Assembly (NCBI GenBank): GCA_963796915.1
Contig: CAWCNI010000004.1
Coordinates: 1,116,001-1,180,000 of the forward strand
DNA from: JAENWD01 sp963796915
GTDB lineage: Bacteria; Acidobacteriota; Vicinamibacteria; Vicinamibacterales; JAENWD01
Direction of reading: 5' to 3'
Length of the DNA stretch: 64,000 nucleotides
Shown here: positions 52,843 through 61,241 of the stretch, piece by piece
How the letters are laid out: every line of letters starts with the position of its first letter
Position numbering within the stretch: position 1 is the stretch's first letter
The notes under the pieces: model-generated
Seen by the model: the letters and a program-made list of their open reading frames with translations, nothing else
Database searches by the model: none
Told to the model about the DNA's origin: nothing
Position numbers and translations under genes: made by a program

Positions 52843-54027
52843 CTACCTGGGCCAGCCCAGCTCCGCGAGAATCGTCGTGTCGATCGACGGGTTGAGCGCG
52901 GCGAAGCCCTCGTCGGTGAGCCGGCGCCGTTCGCCGTCCGCCGCTGATTCGAGCGGCACGACGCCGACATCCGGCACCCAGCGCGCCGCGGCGGGCGGCA
53001 CCGCCGCCGTCTGGCCCGCGCGCCGGAGCGTGACGTCCACGATGCCCTGCACGCCGTCATCGCACGCGGCGTAGTGCGCCGCGCCAATCAGGTCGTCGAG
53101 CCCGACGAGCGCGCCATCCACCGACGGCGTGAACAGGTCTGGCGCGACCAGGCCGTCCAGCGCCGACCGCGCCACGAGCACGCCCGGCGTCAACAGCGCG
53201 ACGACGCGGCGGTGCGAGCCCGCGATGGCGGACTCCAGCGCCTGCGTGGCCACCGTCGCACGGCCGGCTGCGGCCAGCGTCGGGAGTGCCACGACAGCGC
53301 GGGCGCGGCTGCGGCGGGTGTCGAGCGTGGCGAGCAGGTCGCCAAGGGCGTCCAGGCCGACGTGCAGGACCACGTCGGCCTGCTCCAGCGCGGCGAGATC
53401 CGGCACCGCCGTCGGTCCCCAGCTTCGATTCGCCGGGCCCACCCGGGCGTCCTCTGTGGTGGGGAAGACGTGCACGAGGTGACCGCCGGTGCTGAGAAAC
53501 GCGGCGAGCTGCCCGAGCATGAAGTCGGCTCGGCCGGTCAGGACGATCCGCAGCCGGCGGCCCTGTCCGACAGCCTTGTGCCGCGCGAGGTCGGTTGCGA
53601 TCCGCCGATGCCGGAACGCGAACAGCCGATCGAGCGCGCGTCCGGGGAACACCTGCGCCGCCAGCGCGCCGAGCGGACCGAACGGCAGCGCGTAGTCGAC
53701 GTGGTCGATGAGCGTCGCGCGGCCGTCGCCGGCCGGCTCGACGCGATGCGTGTGCACCCACCGCTTGAACGGCCCCGCCACCATGACGTCCTGGAACTGC
53801 ACGCCGTCGACGAATCCGCGATGGAGGACCTCCCAGCGAATGCGCATCGGGCCGCGGGACAGCAGCAGCGTGACGCGGGCGCCGTCGGTGATCCCGCCGT
53901 AGCGCGCGAGCACCTGCAGGCGTTCCCAGGGCGGCGACAGGCGCTCGAATGCGCCCGGCCTGGTGTGCCAGGCGAACAGCGTGGCGGGGTCGACGTCGAC
54001 GATGGAGCGCTTCTCGTAGATAGCCAA
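52843..54027 (-). CDS. SRPBCC domain fused to degenerate epimerase-like domain
   Basis: A 394-residue two-part protein. Residues 1-145 are an SRPBCC (START-like) ligand-binding domain (YEKRSIVDVDPATLFAWHTRPGAFERLSPPW, DHVDYALPFGPLG, FRHRRIATDL). Residues 155-385 match the position and general pattern of the TIGR01777-type nucleotide-sugar epimerase that follows this domain in related proteins, but the glycine-rich NAD loop and YxxxK are missing, so it is probably not an active epimerase. It is 4 bp after the photolyase stop, likely in one operon, so a link to light or lipid damage is possible. Confidence 0.65.
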   Translation of the reverse strand: MAIYEKRSIVDVDPATLFAWHTRPGAFERLSPPWERLQVLARYGGITDGARVTLLLSRGPMRIRWEVLHRGFVDGVQFQDVMVAGPFKRWVHTHRVEPAGDGRATLIDHVDYALPFGPLGALAAQVFPGRALDRLFAFRHRRIATDLARHKAVGQGRRLRIVLTGRADFMLGQLAAFLSTGGHLVHVFPTTEDARVGPANRSWGPTAVPDLAALEQADVVLHVGLDALGDLLATLDTRRSRARAVVALPTLAAAGRATVATQALESAIAGSHRRVVALLTPGVLVARSALDGLVAPDLFTPSVDGALVGLDDLIGAAHYAACDDGVQGIVDVTLRRAGQTAAVPPAAARWVPDVGVVPLESAADGERRRLTDEGFAALNPSIDTTILAELGWPR

Positions 54028-54031
54028 GGCG

Positions 54032-55531
54032 TCAGTCTGCAGAGAGTGTCGCGGCGCCGGTCTCCGGGCCGAAACGATGGAGGTAGGGGCCGACTTTCAT
54101 CTTGCGCGCGGTGTTCTGGCTGCTCATGTAACGAATCGTGCCGAAAATCGGGCGTTCCGGCGCCCATGGACGGTCGTAGCGTCCAAGCGTCCAGAAGATG
54201 CCGCTGTAGGAATTCGGATCGCTGCCGTCGAGGGCGTACTTGTTGTTCAGCTCGATCATGGCTGCGAGCGCCGCCTCCGGCGATTCACTCCACTCCAGGA
54301 TCTTCTTTCCCCAGAGCATGCGCACATAGTTGTGGATTCTGCCCTCGCGGATCAACTGCCGCTCGGCCGCGTTCCACAACGGGTCGTGCGTCGCCGCCCG
54401 CTCGAGCTCCGGTAAATCGTACACCCACACGCGCCGATCGTCACGGTGCGTGTTGAGCGTGGCGCGCGCCCATGCGGGCAGGGACTCGTAGCGATCGTAG
54501 TCTGCGGGGCGCCCGACGCACAGGTTGAACCCCAGCTCGCGCCACGTGACGAGCTGGTCGAGAAAGGCCTCCGACGCCGCGTCCACACCCCACCACCCTT
54601 CCCGCCCGCCGGTCGCACGTGCCGGCAGCGCGCCCAGCCACCCGGCGCGTGACATCAGCGTGTCGAAGACCTCGTGGGCCGCGATGTGCCCGAAGTGCAG
54701 GTACGGCGACAGGTGGCTCGAGACGTCGGGCTCGAGCTGGTTCCGCTCCGACGCGTAGCGCGCCAGCCCCGTGTCGAGGAACGCCCGCAGCGTCTCGGCC
54801 GCCGCGCCGGCGCCGCCGCGAACACTCACGGGCGCTACCCGGTGATCGATGGCGAGCGAGGCGAGTGGCTGGCGGCCGTCAATCAGCTCCTGAGCGGCCA
54901 CAGGCCATCGCGTATGCACATCCTGCGGCAGCGTCGCCGGCGGCAGGCGCGGCAGATGTTCGAGAGGATCTGCCTGCGGCATCGACGGCCGGCCCGCAGC
55001 GAAGGTCCGCTGCACGTAGCGACGAAAGGCGTAGGCAGTGGGGAAGACCTGCGTGGCCGCGCGCATCGGCAGCAGGCCGTTGCCGTCAACGGCCTCCATT
55101 CGCACCGACATGCCGGCTGAAACGACAGCCTGCGCAGTGGTGGCGCTGGACGTCGGGTAGTCGTCGGTGACCACGACGCACGCTGATGACGCGAGGGACG
55201 CGAACAGCCCTCGATCGGCGCCAGGCGACTGTTCGATCCACGGCAGGTAGGTGACGCCCTGGCGGCGCGCGAGGGCCCGCTGGTTGTCGGCCATGCCGTC
55301 GAGCAGGAAGCGATGGAGCCGATCACTGGCCCAGGGGTAATCGAGCGGCAGCGCCTCGAGAATGACCAGCGGCCGGCGAGTCTCCCTGGCGTGGTCCACC
55401 GCGTGCTGCAGGGCGAAGTTCCAGCGCGTCCGGCGGGCGGCGGACATCCAATAGAGCACCAGGGACCCCTGCGGGTTCAGCGGCGCGTCGTTGATCGCGC
55501 GCACGCGCGAGGCTGGCACGCTGGAGGTCAC
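54032..55531 (-). CDS. phr: Class II CPD photolyase
   Basis: A 499-residue flavoprotein that repairs UV-induced cyclobutane pyrimidine dimers with light. The N-terminal antenna domain has LVLYWMSAARRTRWNFALQ, a class II pattern. The C-terminal FAD domain has SEAFLDQLVTWRELGFN, KKILEWSESPEAALAAMIELNN, DGSDPNSYSGIFWTLG and the terminal PIFGTIRYMSSQN. The class II call rests on these motifs. The start is GTG at 55531. It lies in one unit with the SRPBCC gene. Confidence 0.88.
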   Translation of the reverse strand: MTSSVPASRVRAINDAPLNPQGSLVLYWMSAARRTRWNFALQHAVDHARETRRPLVILEALPLDYPWASDRLHRFLLDGMADNQRALARRQGVTYLPWIEQSPGADRGLFASLASSACVVVTDDYPTSSATTAQAVVSAGMSVRMEAVDGNGLLPMRAATQVFPTAYAFRRYVQRTFAAGRPSMPQADPLEHLPRLPPATLPQDVHTRWPVAAQELIDGRQPLASLAIDHRVAPVSVRGGAGAAAETLRAFLDTGLARYASERNQLEPDVSSHLSPYLHFGHIAAHEVFDTLMSRAGWLGALPARATGGREGWWGVDAASEAFLDQLVTWRELGFNLCVGRPADYDRYESLPAWARATLNTHRDDRRVWVYDLPELERAATHDPLWNAAERQLIREGRIHNYVRMLWGKKILEWSESPEAALAAMIELNNKYALDGSDPNSYSGIFWTLGRYDRPWAPERPIFGTIRYMSSQNTARKMKVGPYLHRFGPETGAATLSAD

Positions 55532-55653
55532 TCAGAACTCACCGGAAGGGATGGCGCTGTGCAGGCAGTCATGAGCCGGCGAAACCGCCGCGCCCGTACG
55601 GTATCCTAATAGAGGCGTCCCTGTGCGGCGCCCCTACCAAGGAGCCTGATTCC

Positions 55654-56085
55654 GTGTACCCAGAATATTTCGTGGCGCCCATGCGTGAAGAGCTGACCGG
55701 GCTCGGCGTGGAAGAACTCCGGACGGCCACCGCCGTCGACGAGGCCATCGCCCGCAAGGGCACGCTGATGGTCGTCGTGAACTCGGTCTGCGGCTGCGCC
55801 GCTGGCAAGGCCCGGCCGGGCGTCGCCATGGCGCTCCGCCACGACATCAAGCCCGATCGCATCGCGACGGTGTTCGCCGGCGCGGACATCGAGGCCACTG
55901 ACAAGGCGCGCGCCTACTTCACCGGGTACCCGCCGTCCTCGCCCGCGGTCGCCCTGCTGCGCGACGGCGAGCTGGTCTACATGATGGAGCGGCGGCAGAT
56001 CGAAGGGCAGTCGGCCGACGGCATCGCGCGCCAGCTGATGGCCGCGTTCGACCAGTACTGCGCGCCGGCGACCGATCGCGCCTAG
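55654..56085 (+). CDS. Bacilliredoxin, BrxA/BrxB (YphP/YqiW) family
   Basis: A 143-residue thioredoxin-fold protein with the CGC active site (NSVCGCAAG) that removes bacillithiol or another low-molecular-weight thiol from oxidised proteins. The N-terminus YPEYFVAPMREEL and the PPSSPAVALLRDGELVYM segment are family hallmarks. The GTG start has AGGAG about 10 bases upstream. Bacillithiol synthesis genes are not in this window. Divergent from the photolyase gene. Confidence 0.92.
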   Translation: MYPEYFVAPMREELTGLGVEELRTATAVDEAIARKGTLMVVVNSVCGCAAGKARPGVAMALRHDIKPDRIATVFAGADIEATDKARAYFTGYPPSSPAVALLRDGELVYMMERRQIEGQSADGIARQLMAAFDQYCAPATDRA

Positions 56086-56206
56086 TGTCCGTCAGGGCTG
56101 ACGCCGCGCGCGCTGCCGCGGCACGCCCGCTCGACCTCTCCGGCCGGCGACCTGCTGACCACGCACGTCGCCGGCGTCGACTCCTGCACCCATCGCAGCT
56201 CGCACC

Positions 56207-57229
56207 ATGACATCGCCCGGCGATCGGTTCGGCAGACCCCTGTCGAGTCTTCGCGTCTCGGTGACCGACCGCTGCAACCTGCGCTGCCAGTACTGCATGC
56301 CGGAGGCGGACTACGCCTGGCTGCCCAAGTCCGACATCCTCGACTTCGATGAAATTGCGCGGGTCGTCCGAATCGCTATCGGCCTGGGCGTCACGCGCGT
56401 CCGGCTGACTGGCGGCGAGCCGCTGCTGCGGCGCGATCTTCCGGCGCTGGTCCGCCTGCTGGCAGGACTTCCCGGTCTCGAGGATCTCGCGCTCACGACC
56501 AACGGCGTGTTGCTCGCCGATCAGGCGGGCGCCCTACGCGACGCCGGGCTCGGCCGCCTGACGGTCAGCCTCGACACCCTGAGACGCGACACGTTTCTGG
56601 CGATGACGCGAGCCGACGAGCTCGATCGGGTGCGCGCCGGCCTGACCGCCGCCGCACGGCTGTTCCCGGGGTTCAAGATGGATTCGGTGATCGTCCGCGG
56701 ACGCAACGACGATGAGGTCGCGGCGTTGGTGGACGAAGCAGCGCGCCACGGCGCGGAGCTGCGCTTCATCGAGTACATGGACGTCGGCGGCGCCACCGGC
56801 TGGACCGAGGCGCAGGTCGTGACACGGCACGAGTTGCTGGAGGCGCTCGCCTCGCACTCAGGCCCGGTGGCCGCGCTGCCTTCGGACCGCTGGGCGCCCG
56901 CCGACCGCTTCCGCCTCGCAACCGGGCAAGTCGTCGGCGTGATCTCGTCCACCACAGCGCCCTTCTGCGCGACTTGCGATCGCAGCCGGCTGACAGCGGA
57001 CGGCCTCTGGCTGCTGTGCCTCTACGCCACCACCGGGCTCGACCTCCGCGGCCTGCTCCGGGGCGGCGCAAGCGATGCCGGGATCGCGACGGCGCTCCGT
57101 CAGTCATGGGAAGCGCGAGACGATCGCGGCGCCGAGCAACGCCTGATGGCGCGCGACCGATCCGCCTTCGTGCCGGTCAGTGCCCTCAGGAACGATCCAC
57201 ACCTCGAAATGCACACACGCGGCGGGTAG
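56207..57229 (+). CDS. moaA: GTP 3',8-cyclase MoaA
   Basis: A radical SAM enzyme of molybdenum cofactor synthesis that cyclises GTP. The 340-residue protein has the N-terminal 4Fe-4S motif DRCNLRCQYC, LTGGEPLLR, SLDTLRRDTF, the C-terminal cluster CATC and C about 13 residues later (ADGLWLLC), and the terminal Gly-Gly needed for activity. It is 121 bp after the bacilliredoxin gene. No other moa genes are adjacent. Convergent with the AmrS-like gene. Confidence 0.95.
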   Translation: MTSPGDRFGRPLSSLRVSVTDRCNLRCQYCMPEADYAWLPKSDILDFDEIARVVRIAIGLGVTRVRLTGGEPLLRRDLPALVRLLAGLPGLEDLALTTNGVLLADQAGALRDAGLGRLTVSLDTLRRDTFLAMTRADELDRVRAGLTAAARLFPGFKMDSVIVRGRNDDEVAALVDEAARHGAELRFIEYMDVGGATGWTEAQVVTRHELLEALASHSGPVAALPSDRWAPADRFRLATGQVVGVISSTTAPFCATCDRSRLTADGLWLLCLYATTGLDLRGLLRGGASDAGIATALRQSWEARDDRGAEQRLMARDRSAFVPVSALRNDPHLEMHTRGG

Positions 57230-57322
57230 CGGCAGGGTCCATTGTGCGTCGTCCGGCGGTGCTGGCAATCAGATGGCGCAGCACGCGATCGATCACCAGC
57301 ACGCAGGGCTACGGCGTTCTGC

Positions 57323-57346
57323 CGTTCAGTCCGACTGCGCTGAACG
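57323..57346. terminator. Hairpin between moaA and the AmrS-like gene
   Basis: CGTTCAG (57323-57329) pairs with CTGAACG (57340-57346) across a 10-base loop, nested in a second weaker pairing of GGCGTTC with GAACGCC. It lies between convergent stops and has no T-run. Confidence 0.35.
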
Positions 57347-57351
57347 CCGCT

Positions 57352-58455
57352 TCAGCGCTGCGCGCGACGCCAGAACATCGGGCGGTCGATCAGCTGTCCC
57401 GTGAACGACGCATCCCACCGGCCGGGAAGGGCGGTGCCGCAATCAGGACAGGCTCCTGCCGGTGTCAGGCGATACGCCTCGATGCGATAGCCCGTGCGCT
57501 CGATGACGGCACGACCGCACGTGGGACAGCAGGTGTCTTCGAGCGCGCCTACCTGGCCCGGACGGTTGCCGGCATAGACGAATCGCAGGCCGTTGCCTCT
57601 GCCGATCGCGGCGGCGTCGACCAGGTCCCGCGGCGTGGTGTCGCGCGGATCGGTCATCTTGTAGTCGCCATGGAATGCGGTCACGTGCCACGGGATGTCG
57701 GATGACACGCTCGCGATGAACGACGTCAGGCGGTCAAGCTCGTCGCGACTGTCGTTGAATCCCGGCACGAGCAGCGTGACGATCTCGAGCCAGACGCCAC
57801 GCGCGTGCAGCGCGCGGATGGTGTCGAGAATGGGTGCGAGGCGGCCGCCGAGCGTCCGGTACTGGCGGTCATCGAACGACTTGAGATCGACCTTGTAGTA
57901 GTCGAGCCACGGCACCAGATAGTCGAGCACCTGCGGCGTCGCGTTGCCGTTCGACACAAACGCCGTCCTCAGTCCCGCAGCCCGCGCCTCCTTGAAAATG
58001 GCCACCGCCCATTCGGCGGTGATGAGCGGCTCGTTGTACGTGGAGACAAGCACCCGCGCGCCCTGGGCGAGCGCGTCGGCCACGAGCGCCTGCGGCGACA
58101 CTTCGCGCGGCGGCGCCACCGCAGCCGGATCGCGCAACGCCTGCGACGTCACCCAGTTCTGGCAATACCCACAGTGGAGGTCGCAGCCGAGCATGCCGAA
58201 GCTGTAGGCAAGCGCGCCCGGCATCGCGTGGAAGAACGGCTTCTTCTCGATCGGATCGCACTGCACGCCGCCGACGTAACCCCACGGCGCGTAGAGCGTG
58301 CCGCCGCGATTGAAGCGGACCTTGCAGACGCCGAAGGCGCCGTCAGGAAGGGGACAGGCGTGACCGCACGCCACGCAGCGGATGCGGCCGCCGTCGAGCG
58401 GCTCTACCAGCGTGCCAGGCCGGACCGACGACTCGAGCACGTCCCGCAGGGACAC
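57352..58455 (-). CDS. amrS: AmmeMemoRadiSam-type radical SAM enzyme (AmrS)
   Basis: A 367-residue radical SAM protein. It has an N-terminal CxxCxxxC-like metal site (CVACGHACPL, GVCKVRF), the SAM cluster motif CDLHCGYCQNW (CxxxCxxC), STYNEPLI, DLKSFDDRQYR, and a C-terminal pair of zinc-like CxxC motifs (CCPTCG, CPDCG). The CxxxCxxC motif followed by QNW is typical of the AmrS family, whose substrate is still unproven. Its usual partners AmrA and AmrB are not adjacent. It starts with GTG. Confidence 0.88.
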   Translation of the reverse strand: MSLRDVLESSVRPGTLVEPLDGGRIRCVACGHACPLPDGAFGVCKVRFNRGGTLYAPWGYVGGVQCDPIEKKPFFHAMPGALAYSFGMLGCDLHCGYCQNWVTSQALRDPAAVAPPREVSPQALVADALAQGARVLVSTYNEPLITAEWAVAIFKEARAAGLRTAFVSNGNATPQVLDYLVPWLDYYKVDLKSFDDRQYRTLGGRLAPILDTIRALHARGVWLEIVTLLVPGFNDSRDELDRLTSFIASVSSDIPWHVTAFHGDYKMTDPRDTTPRDLVDAAAIGRGNGLRFVYAGNRPGQVGALEDTCCPTCGRAVIERTGYRIEAYRLTPAGACPDCGTALPGRWDASFTGQLIDRPMFWRRAQR

Positions 58456-58521
58456 GACAACAGTGTACTACTGGCGCAGCGGCGAACAGGGGACAGGGAT
58501 GCGCTTGTTCCTCTGGCCGCG

Positions 58522-59449
58522 CTACTTGCCCGCGCTCTGCCCCTTGAACACGTTCATCGCCAGCGCCACCATCGCGCCGACGTCGGCCACGTTGGCGGGA
58601 AGGACGAGGCTGGTGCTCGCCCTCGGCGAGCCTGCCGAGCTGCGCGACGTACTGTTCAGCGACCCGCAACTGCACGGCTTCATGGCCGCCGTCGATCTTG
58701 ATCGCATCGGCCACGCGCCGGATGCCCTCGGCGGTCGCGGTGGCGACCGCGAGGATGGCCTGGGCCTGACCCTCTGCCTCGTTGATCTGCCGCTGACGTG
58801 CCGCCTCAGAGGCCTTGATGGTCTGCTGCTTGTCGCCTTCCGCGGTGTTGATGGCCGCGTCGCGCTGGCCTTCCGAGGTGAGGACAACCGCGCGCTTCTC
58901 GCGCTCGGCGCGCATCTGCTTTTCCATCGCCGCGAGGATGTCTCCGGGCGGCGTGATGTTGCGGATCTCGTAGCGCAGGACTTTCACGCCCCACGGCTCC
59001 GACGCCTTGTCGAGCTCGCTGACGACGGCGGTATTGATCGCCGTGCGCTCCTCGAACGTCTTGTCGAGATCGATCTTCCCCACCTCGCTGCGCAGGGTCG
59101 TCTGACAGAGCTGCGTGATCGCGAACAGGTAGTCGGAGATCCCGTATGAGGCACGCTCGGGGTTCAGCACCTTCAGGTAGAGCACGCCGTCCACCTGTAC
59201 TTGCACGTTGTCGCGCGTGATGCAGATCTGGGCGGGGATGTCGATCGACTGCTCCTTGAGCGTGTGGCGGTAGCGGATGACATCGACAAACGGGATCAGG
59301 ATGTGGAACCCGGCCTGCAACACGCCGGCGAAGCGCCCCACACGCTCGACGATGTAGGCGTTCTGCTGCGGAACGACGACCGCCGTCTTGGCGACGATGA
59401 TCAGGGCCAGCAGGGCGAGGAAGACGACTCCGAGGACGGCTCCAGACAT
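58522..59449 (-). CDS. SPFH/band 7 protein (paraslipin type), one frame break
   Basis: A membrane-anchored prohibitin-like protein. The N-terminus is a membrane helix (LGVVFLALLALIIVAKTAVVV), then the band 7 domain (AYIVERVGRFAGVLQAGFHILIPFVD) and a C-terminal coiled coil rich in Glu/Ala/Arg. After QLGRLAE (about 58622, in a GGG run) one base is extra and the expected ASTSLVLPANVADVGAMVALAMNVFKG continues in the next frame to 58522. Removing it gives 308 residues, a normal length. It precedes the NfeD gene by 10 bp going upstream, and SPFH-NfeD pairs act together in membrane organisation. Confidence 0.85.
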
Positions 59450-59459
59450 CAGTGCGACC

Positions 59460-59888
59460 TCATCGTTCGGGAACGAGGATCAGCGTCAGCCCGTCCACTC
59501 GCTGGACGCGGCAGCGTTGTCCCTTGGTCAGTTCTGCGGTATGCGTGTTGCGGGCCGACCACACCGTGCCGCGCAGCTCCGCGCGTCCGACGGCGCCGGG
59601 GCTGATTGGATCCAGCGTGATGGCGATTTCGCCGGCCAGCGCCTCGACGTCGGTGCTGACGGGCTGCAGCATTCGCAGGATGGGGCGGCGGAACACGAGC
59701 AGCATCACGACGCTGACCACGCTGAAGGCCAGCCACTGCGCCCATTCCGCACCCAGCAGGCCGGTGCCGGTGAGCAGCCCGACAAACAGCGCGCCGATGC
59801 CAAAAAAGATCAGGTAAAAGCTGCCGGCGGCCGCCAATTCGAGGGCGGAGAGACCGATGCCGAGGAGAAGCCACAGCCACCAGGCCAT
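59460..59888 (-). CDS. NfeD-family membrane protein
   Basis: A 142-residue short NfeD protein. Three or four membrane helices fill residues 1-70 (WWLWLLLGIGLSALELAA, LIFFGIGALFVGLLTGTGL, AFSVVSVVMLLVF). A C-terminal OB-fold follows (GEIAITLDPISPGAVGRAELRGTVW, GQRCRVQRVDGLTLIL). NfeD proteins partner with the neighbouring SPFH protein and may regulate it or help membrane quality control. The gene is the first of the SPFH pair. Confidence 0.92.
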   Translation of the reverse strand: MAWWLWLLLGIGLSALELAAAGSFYLIFFGIGALFVGLLTGTGLLGAEWAQWLAFSVVSVVMLLVFRRPILRMLQPVSTDVEALAGEIAITLDPISPGAVGRAELRGTVWSARNTHTAELTKGQRCRVQRVDGLTLILVPER

Positions 59889-59931
59889 ATGCGGCCGCGA
59901 TTATACAGGACGGCCGAGGTGGGGCCCGTGA

Positions 59932-59969
59932 AACGAAAAGGGCCTGTCCGACAGCGCGGACAGGCCCTT
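59932..59969 (-). terminator. Intrinsic terminator of the PEP-CTERM gene
   Basis: A 13-bp perfect stem (59938-59950 with 59957-59969) with a 6-base loop is followed on the minus strand by TTTTCGTTTC. It ends the PEP-CTERM transcript before the NfeD gene. Confidence 0.8.
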
Positions 59970-60024
59970 GGGGGAAGCGGGAAAGGTGGCGAACCGGTAG
60001 CGGCCGGCGTCAGGCCTGGTTGGC

Positions 60025-60969
60025 TCAGCGGCGCCGGAAGAACCGGCGTCCGCTCACGCTCATGCCGGACAGGCCGAGGCCGAGCAGCACGAGGGAGGCC
60101 GGTTCGGGCACCGGCGTGGTGTCCCGGCTCGAGCCTGGCAGGGTGCCGCCGAAGGCCACGTTGTGGAACTCGCCGGTGGAGTTGATGCTGTTGGCAATCA
60201 CCTGGCCGTTGATCTGGCCGTTGCTGAATGTGACGTTCGCATCGGGCGCCAGAATCGCGCCGCCCCAGCCGATGTTCGACGCCGAGATCGACGTCGCGTC
60301 GTAGAAGTTCCAGATGACCTTCGACCAGTCGGCATTCTGCGACCCGTTCAGGAAGATCCCCATGTTCGACAGGTTCGCGGACGTGCCCGACACGTTGATC
60401 ACAATCGTGCTGGTGGTCGGCGCCACAATCTTGAACGTGTTCAGCGTGTTCAGCAGCGAGCCGTTGATCGAGAACACGTTCAGCGCGGCATTGGCGCCCG
60501 TGAGATCCCATTCACCCCAGGGCTGCGAGACCAACGCGCCAGTGGTGCCGAGTCCCTGCAGGCTGTCCGACAGGCTCGTCAGCGCAGCATCGGCCGCGGC
60601 GAAGTCCACCGGCGACGGGCCGCCGTTGGTGAACGTGGCGCTGCCATCGAGGCCCACGCCGTTCAGCGTCGAGGTCCCGGCGTGACCGCTGCCGTTGAAG
60701 ATGTGGCCGTTGCTCAGCGCGGCGTTGCCGCCGGCGACGAAATTGAGCTGGCCCGGGTTGGACGAGACGCTCTGGCCGACGCCGAAGTTGCTGAACGTCG
60801 CGTTGCCGCCAACGGCCACGCGGCCCTCGACGTCGGTGTTGGTGAGCGTCATGTTGCCGAACACGAACACGTTGTAGCCACTGGCGATTCCCAGCGTGTC
60901 TGCCGACGCCGGCAGCGCGGACAGCAGGACGACGATCGAGGCGACGATGAACCGGGCGATGAATGACAT
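60025..60969 (-). CDS. PEP-CTERM protein with choice-of-anchor A domain
   Basis: An exported 314-residue protein. A signal peptide (VASIVVLLSALPASA) is followed by a Gly/Asn/Ser-rich, cysteine-free beta-helical body of the choice-of-anchor A type (LGIASGYNVFVFGNMTLTNTDVEGRVAVGGNA). The C-terminus has the sorting signal VPEPASLVLLGLGLSG and an Arg cluster, which an exosortase recognises for attachment and glycan-linked export. No exosortase is in the window, but the exopolysaccharide-type locus at 2-12 kb fits such a system. The ATG at 60969 is chosen because the signal peptide begins there; the longer frame is repeat-like. A strong promoter and a long structured leader lie upstream. Confidence 0.88.
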   Translation of the reverse strand: MSFIARFIVASIVVLLSALPASADTLGIASGYNVFVFGNMTLTNTDVEGRVAVGGNATFSNFGVGQSVSSNPGQLNFVAGGNAALSNGHIFNGSGHAGTSTLNGVGLDGSATFTNGGPSPVDFAAADAALTSLSDSLQGLGTTGALVSQPWGEWDLTGANAALNVFSINGSLLNTLNTFKIVAPTTSTIVINVSGTSANLSNMGIFLNGSQNADWSKVIWNFYDATSISASNIGWGGAILAPDANVTFSNGQINGQVIANSINSTGEFHNVAFGGTLPGSSRDTTPVPEPASLVLLGLGLSGMSVSGRRFFRRR

Positions 60970-60989
60970 GGTATGAGTCCGTCTCCGTC

Positions 60990-61010
60990 CACGAGGCTTC
61001 CGGCCTCGTG
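60990..61010 (-). promoter_or_regulatory. Hairpin in the PEP-CTERM gene leader
   Basis: A perfect 8-bp stem CACGAGGC/GCCTCGTG with a 5-base loop, 20 bases before the start codon. It may modulate translation. It does not fit the GEMM cyclic-di-GMP riboswitch consensus. Confidence 0.4.
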
Positions 61011-61148
61011 ATGACCACACACTACGACCTGCCGCCACTGCGCGCGTTGACGCAACGCAAACTGAAGGAGCCTTGAACTCGAGGGGGTGCCGGGGAGCCG
61101 GCCCTGAAAGTCGAGGGGGCGTTCGCTTCGTGCGGATGAAACGAGCGG

Positions 61149-61177
61149 ACTATACCAAACGATATAGCCGCTGTCAA
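61149..61177 (-). promoter_or_regulatory. Strong sigma-70 promoter of the PEP-CTERM gene
   Basis: On the minus strand TTGACA (61172-61177, 6 of 6), a 17-bp spacer and TATAGT (61149-61154, 5 of 6). The start site near 61142 implies a leader of about 170 bases. Confidence 0.7.
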
Positions 61178-61241
61178 TTCCTGTCACAGGCGGCTCAAAC
61201 CTCTGTGCACAAACGGGATCCAGCTCTGCTAGGATGCCCGT

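Noticed and set aside
60970..61142. GEMM cyclic-di-GMP riboswitch before the PEP-CTERM gene
   Set aside because: Hairpins are present but the conserved GEMM core and tetraloop receptor sequences are not.
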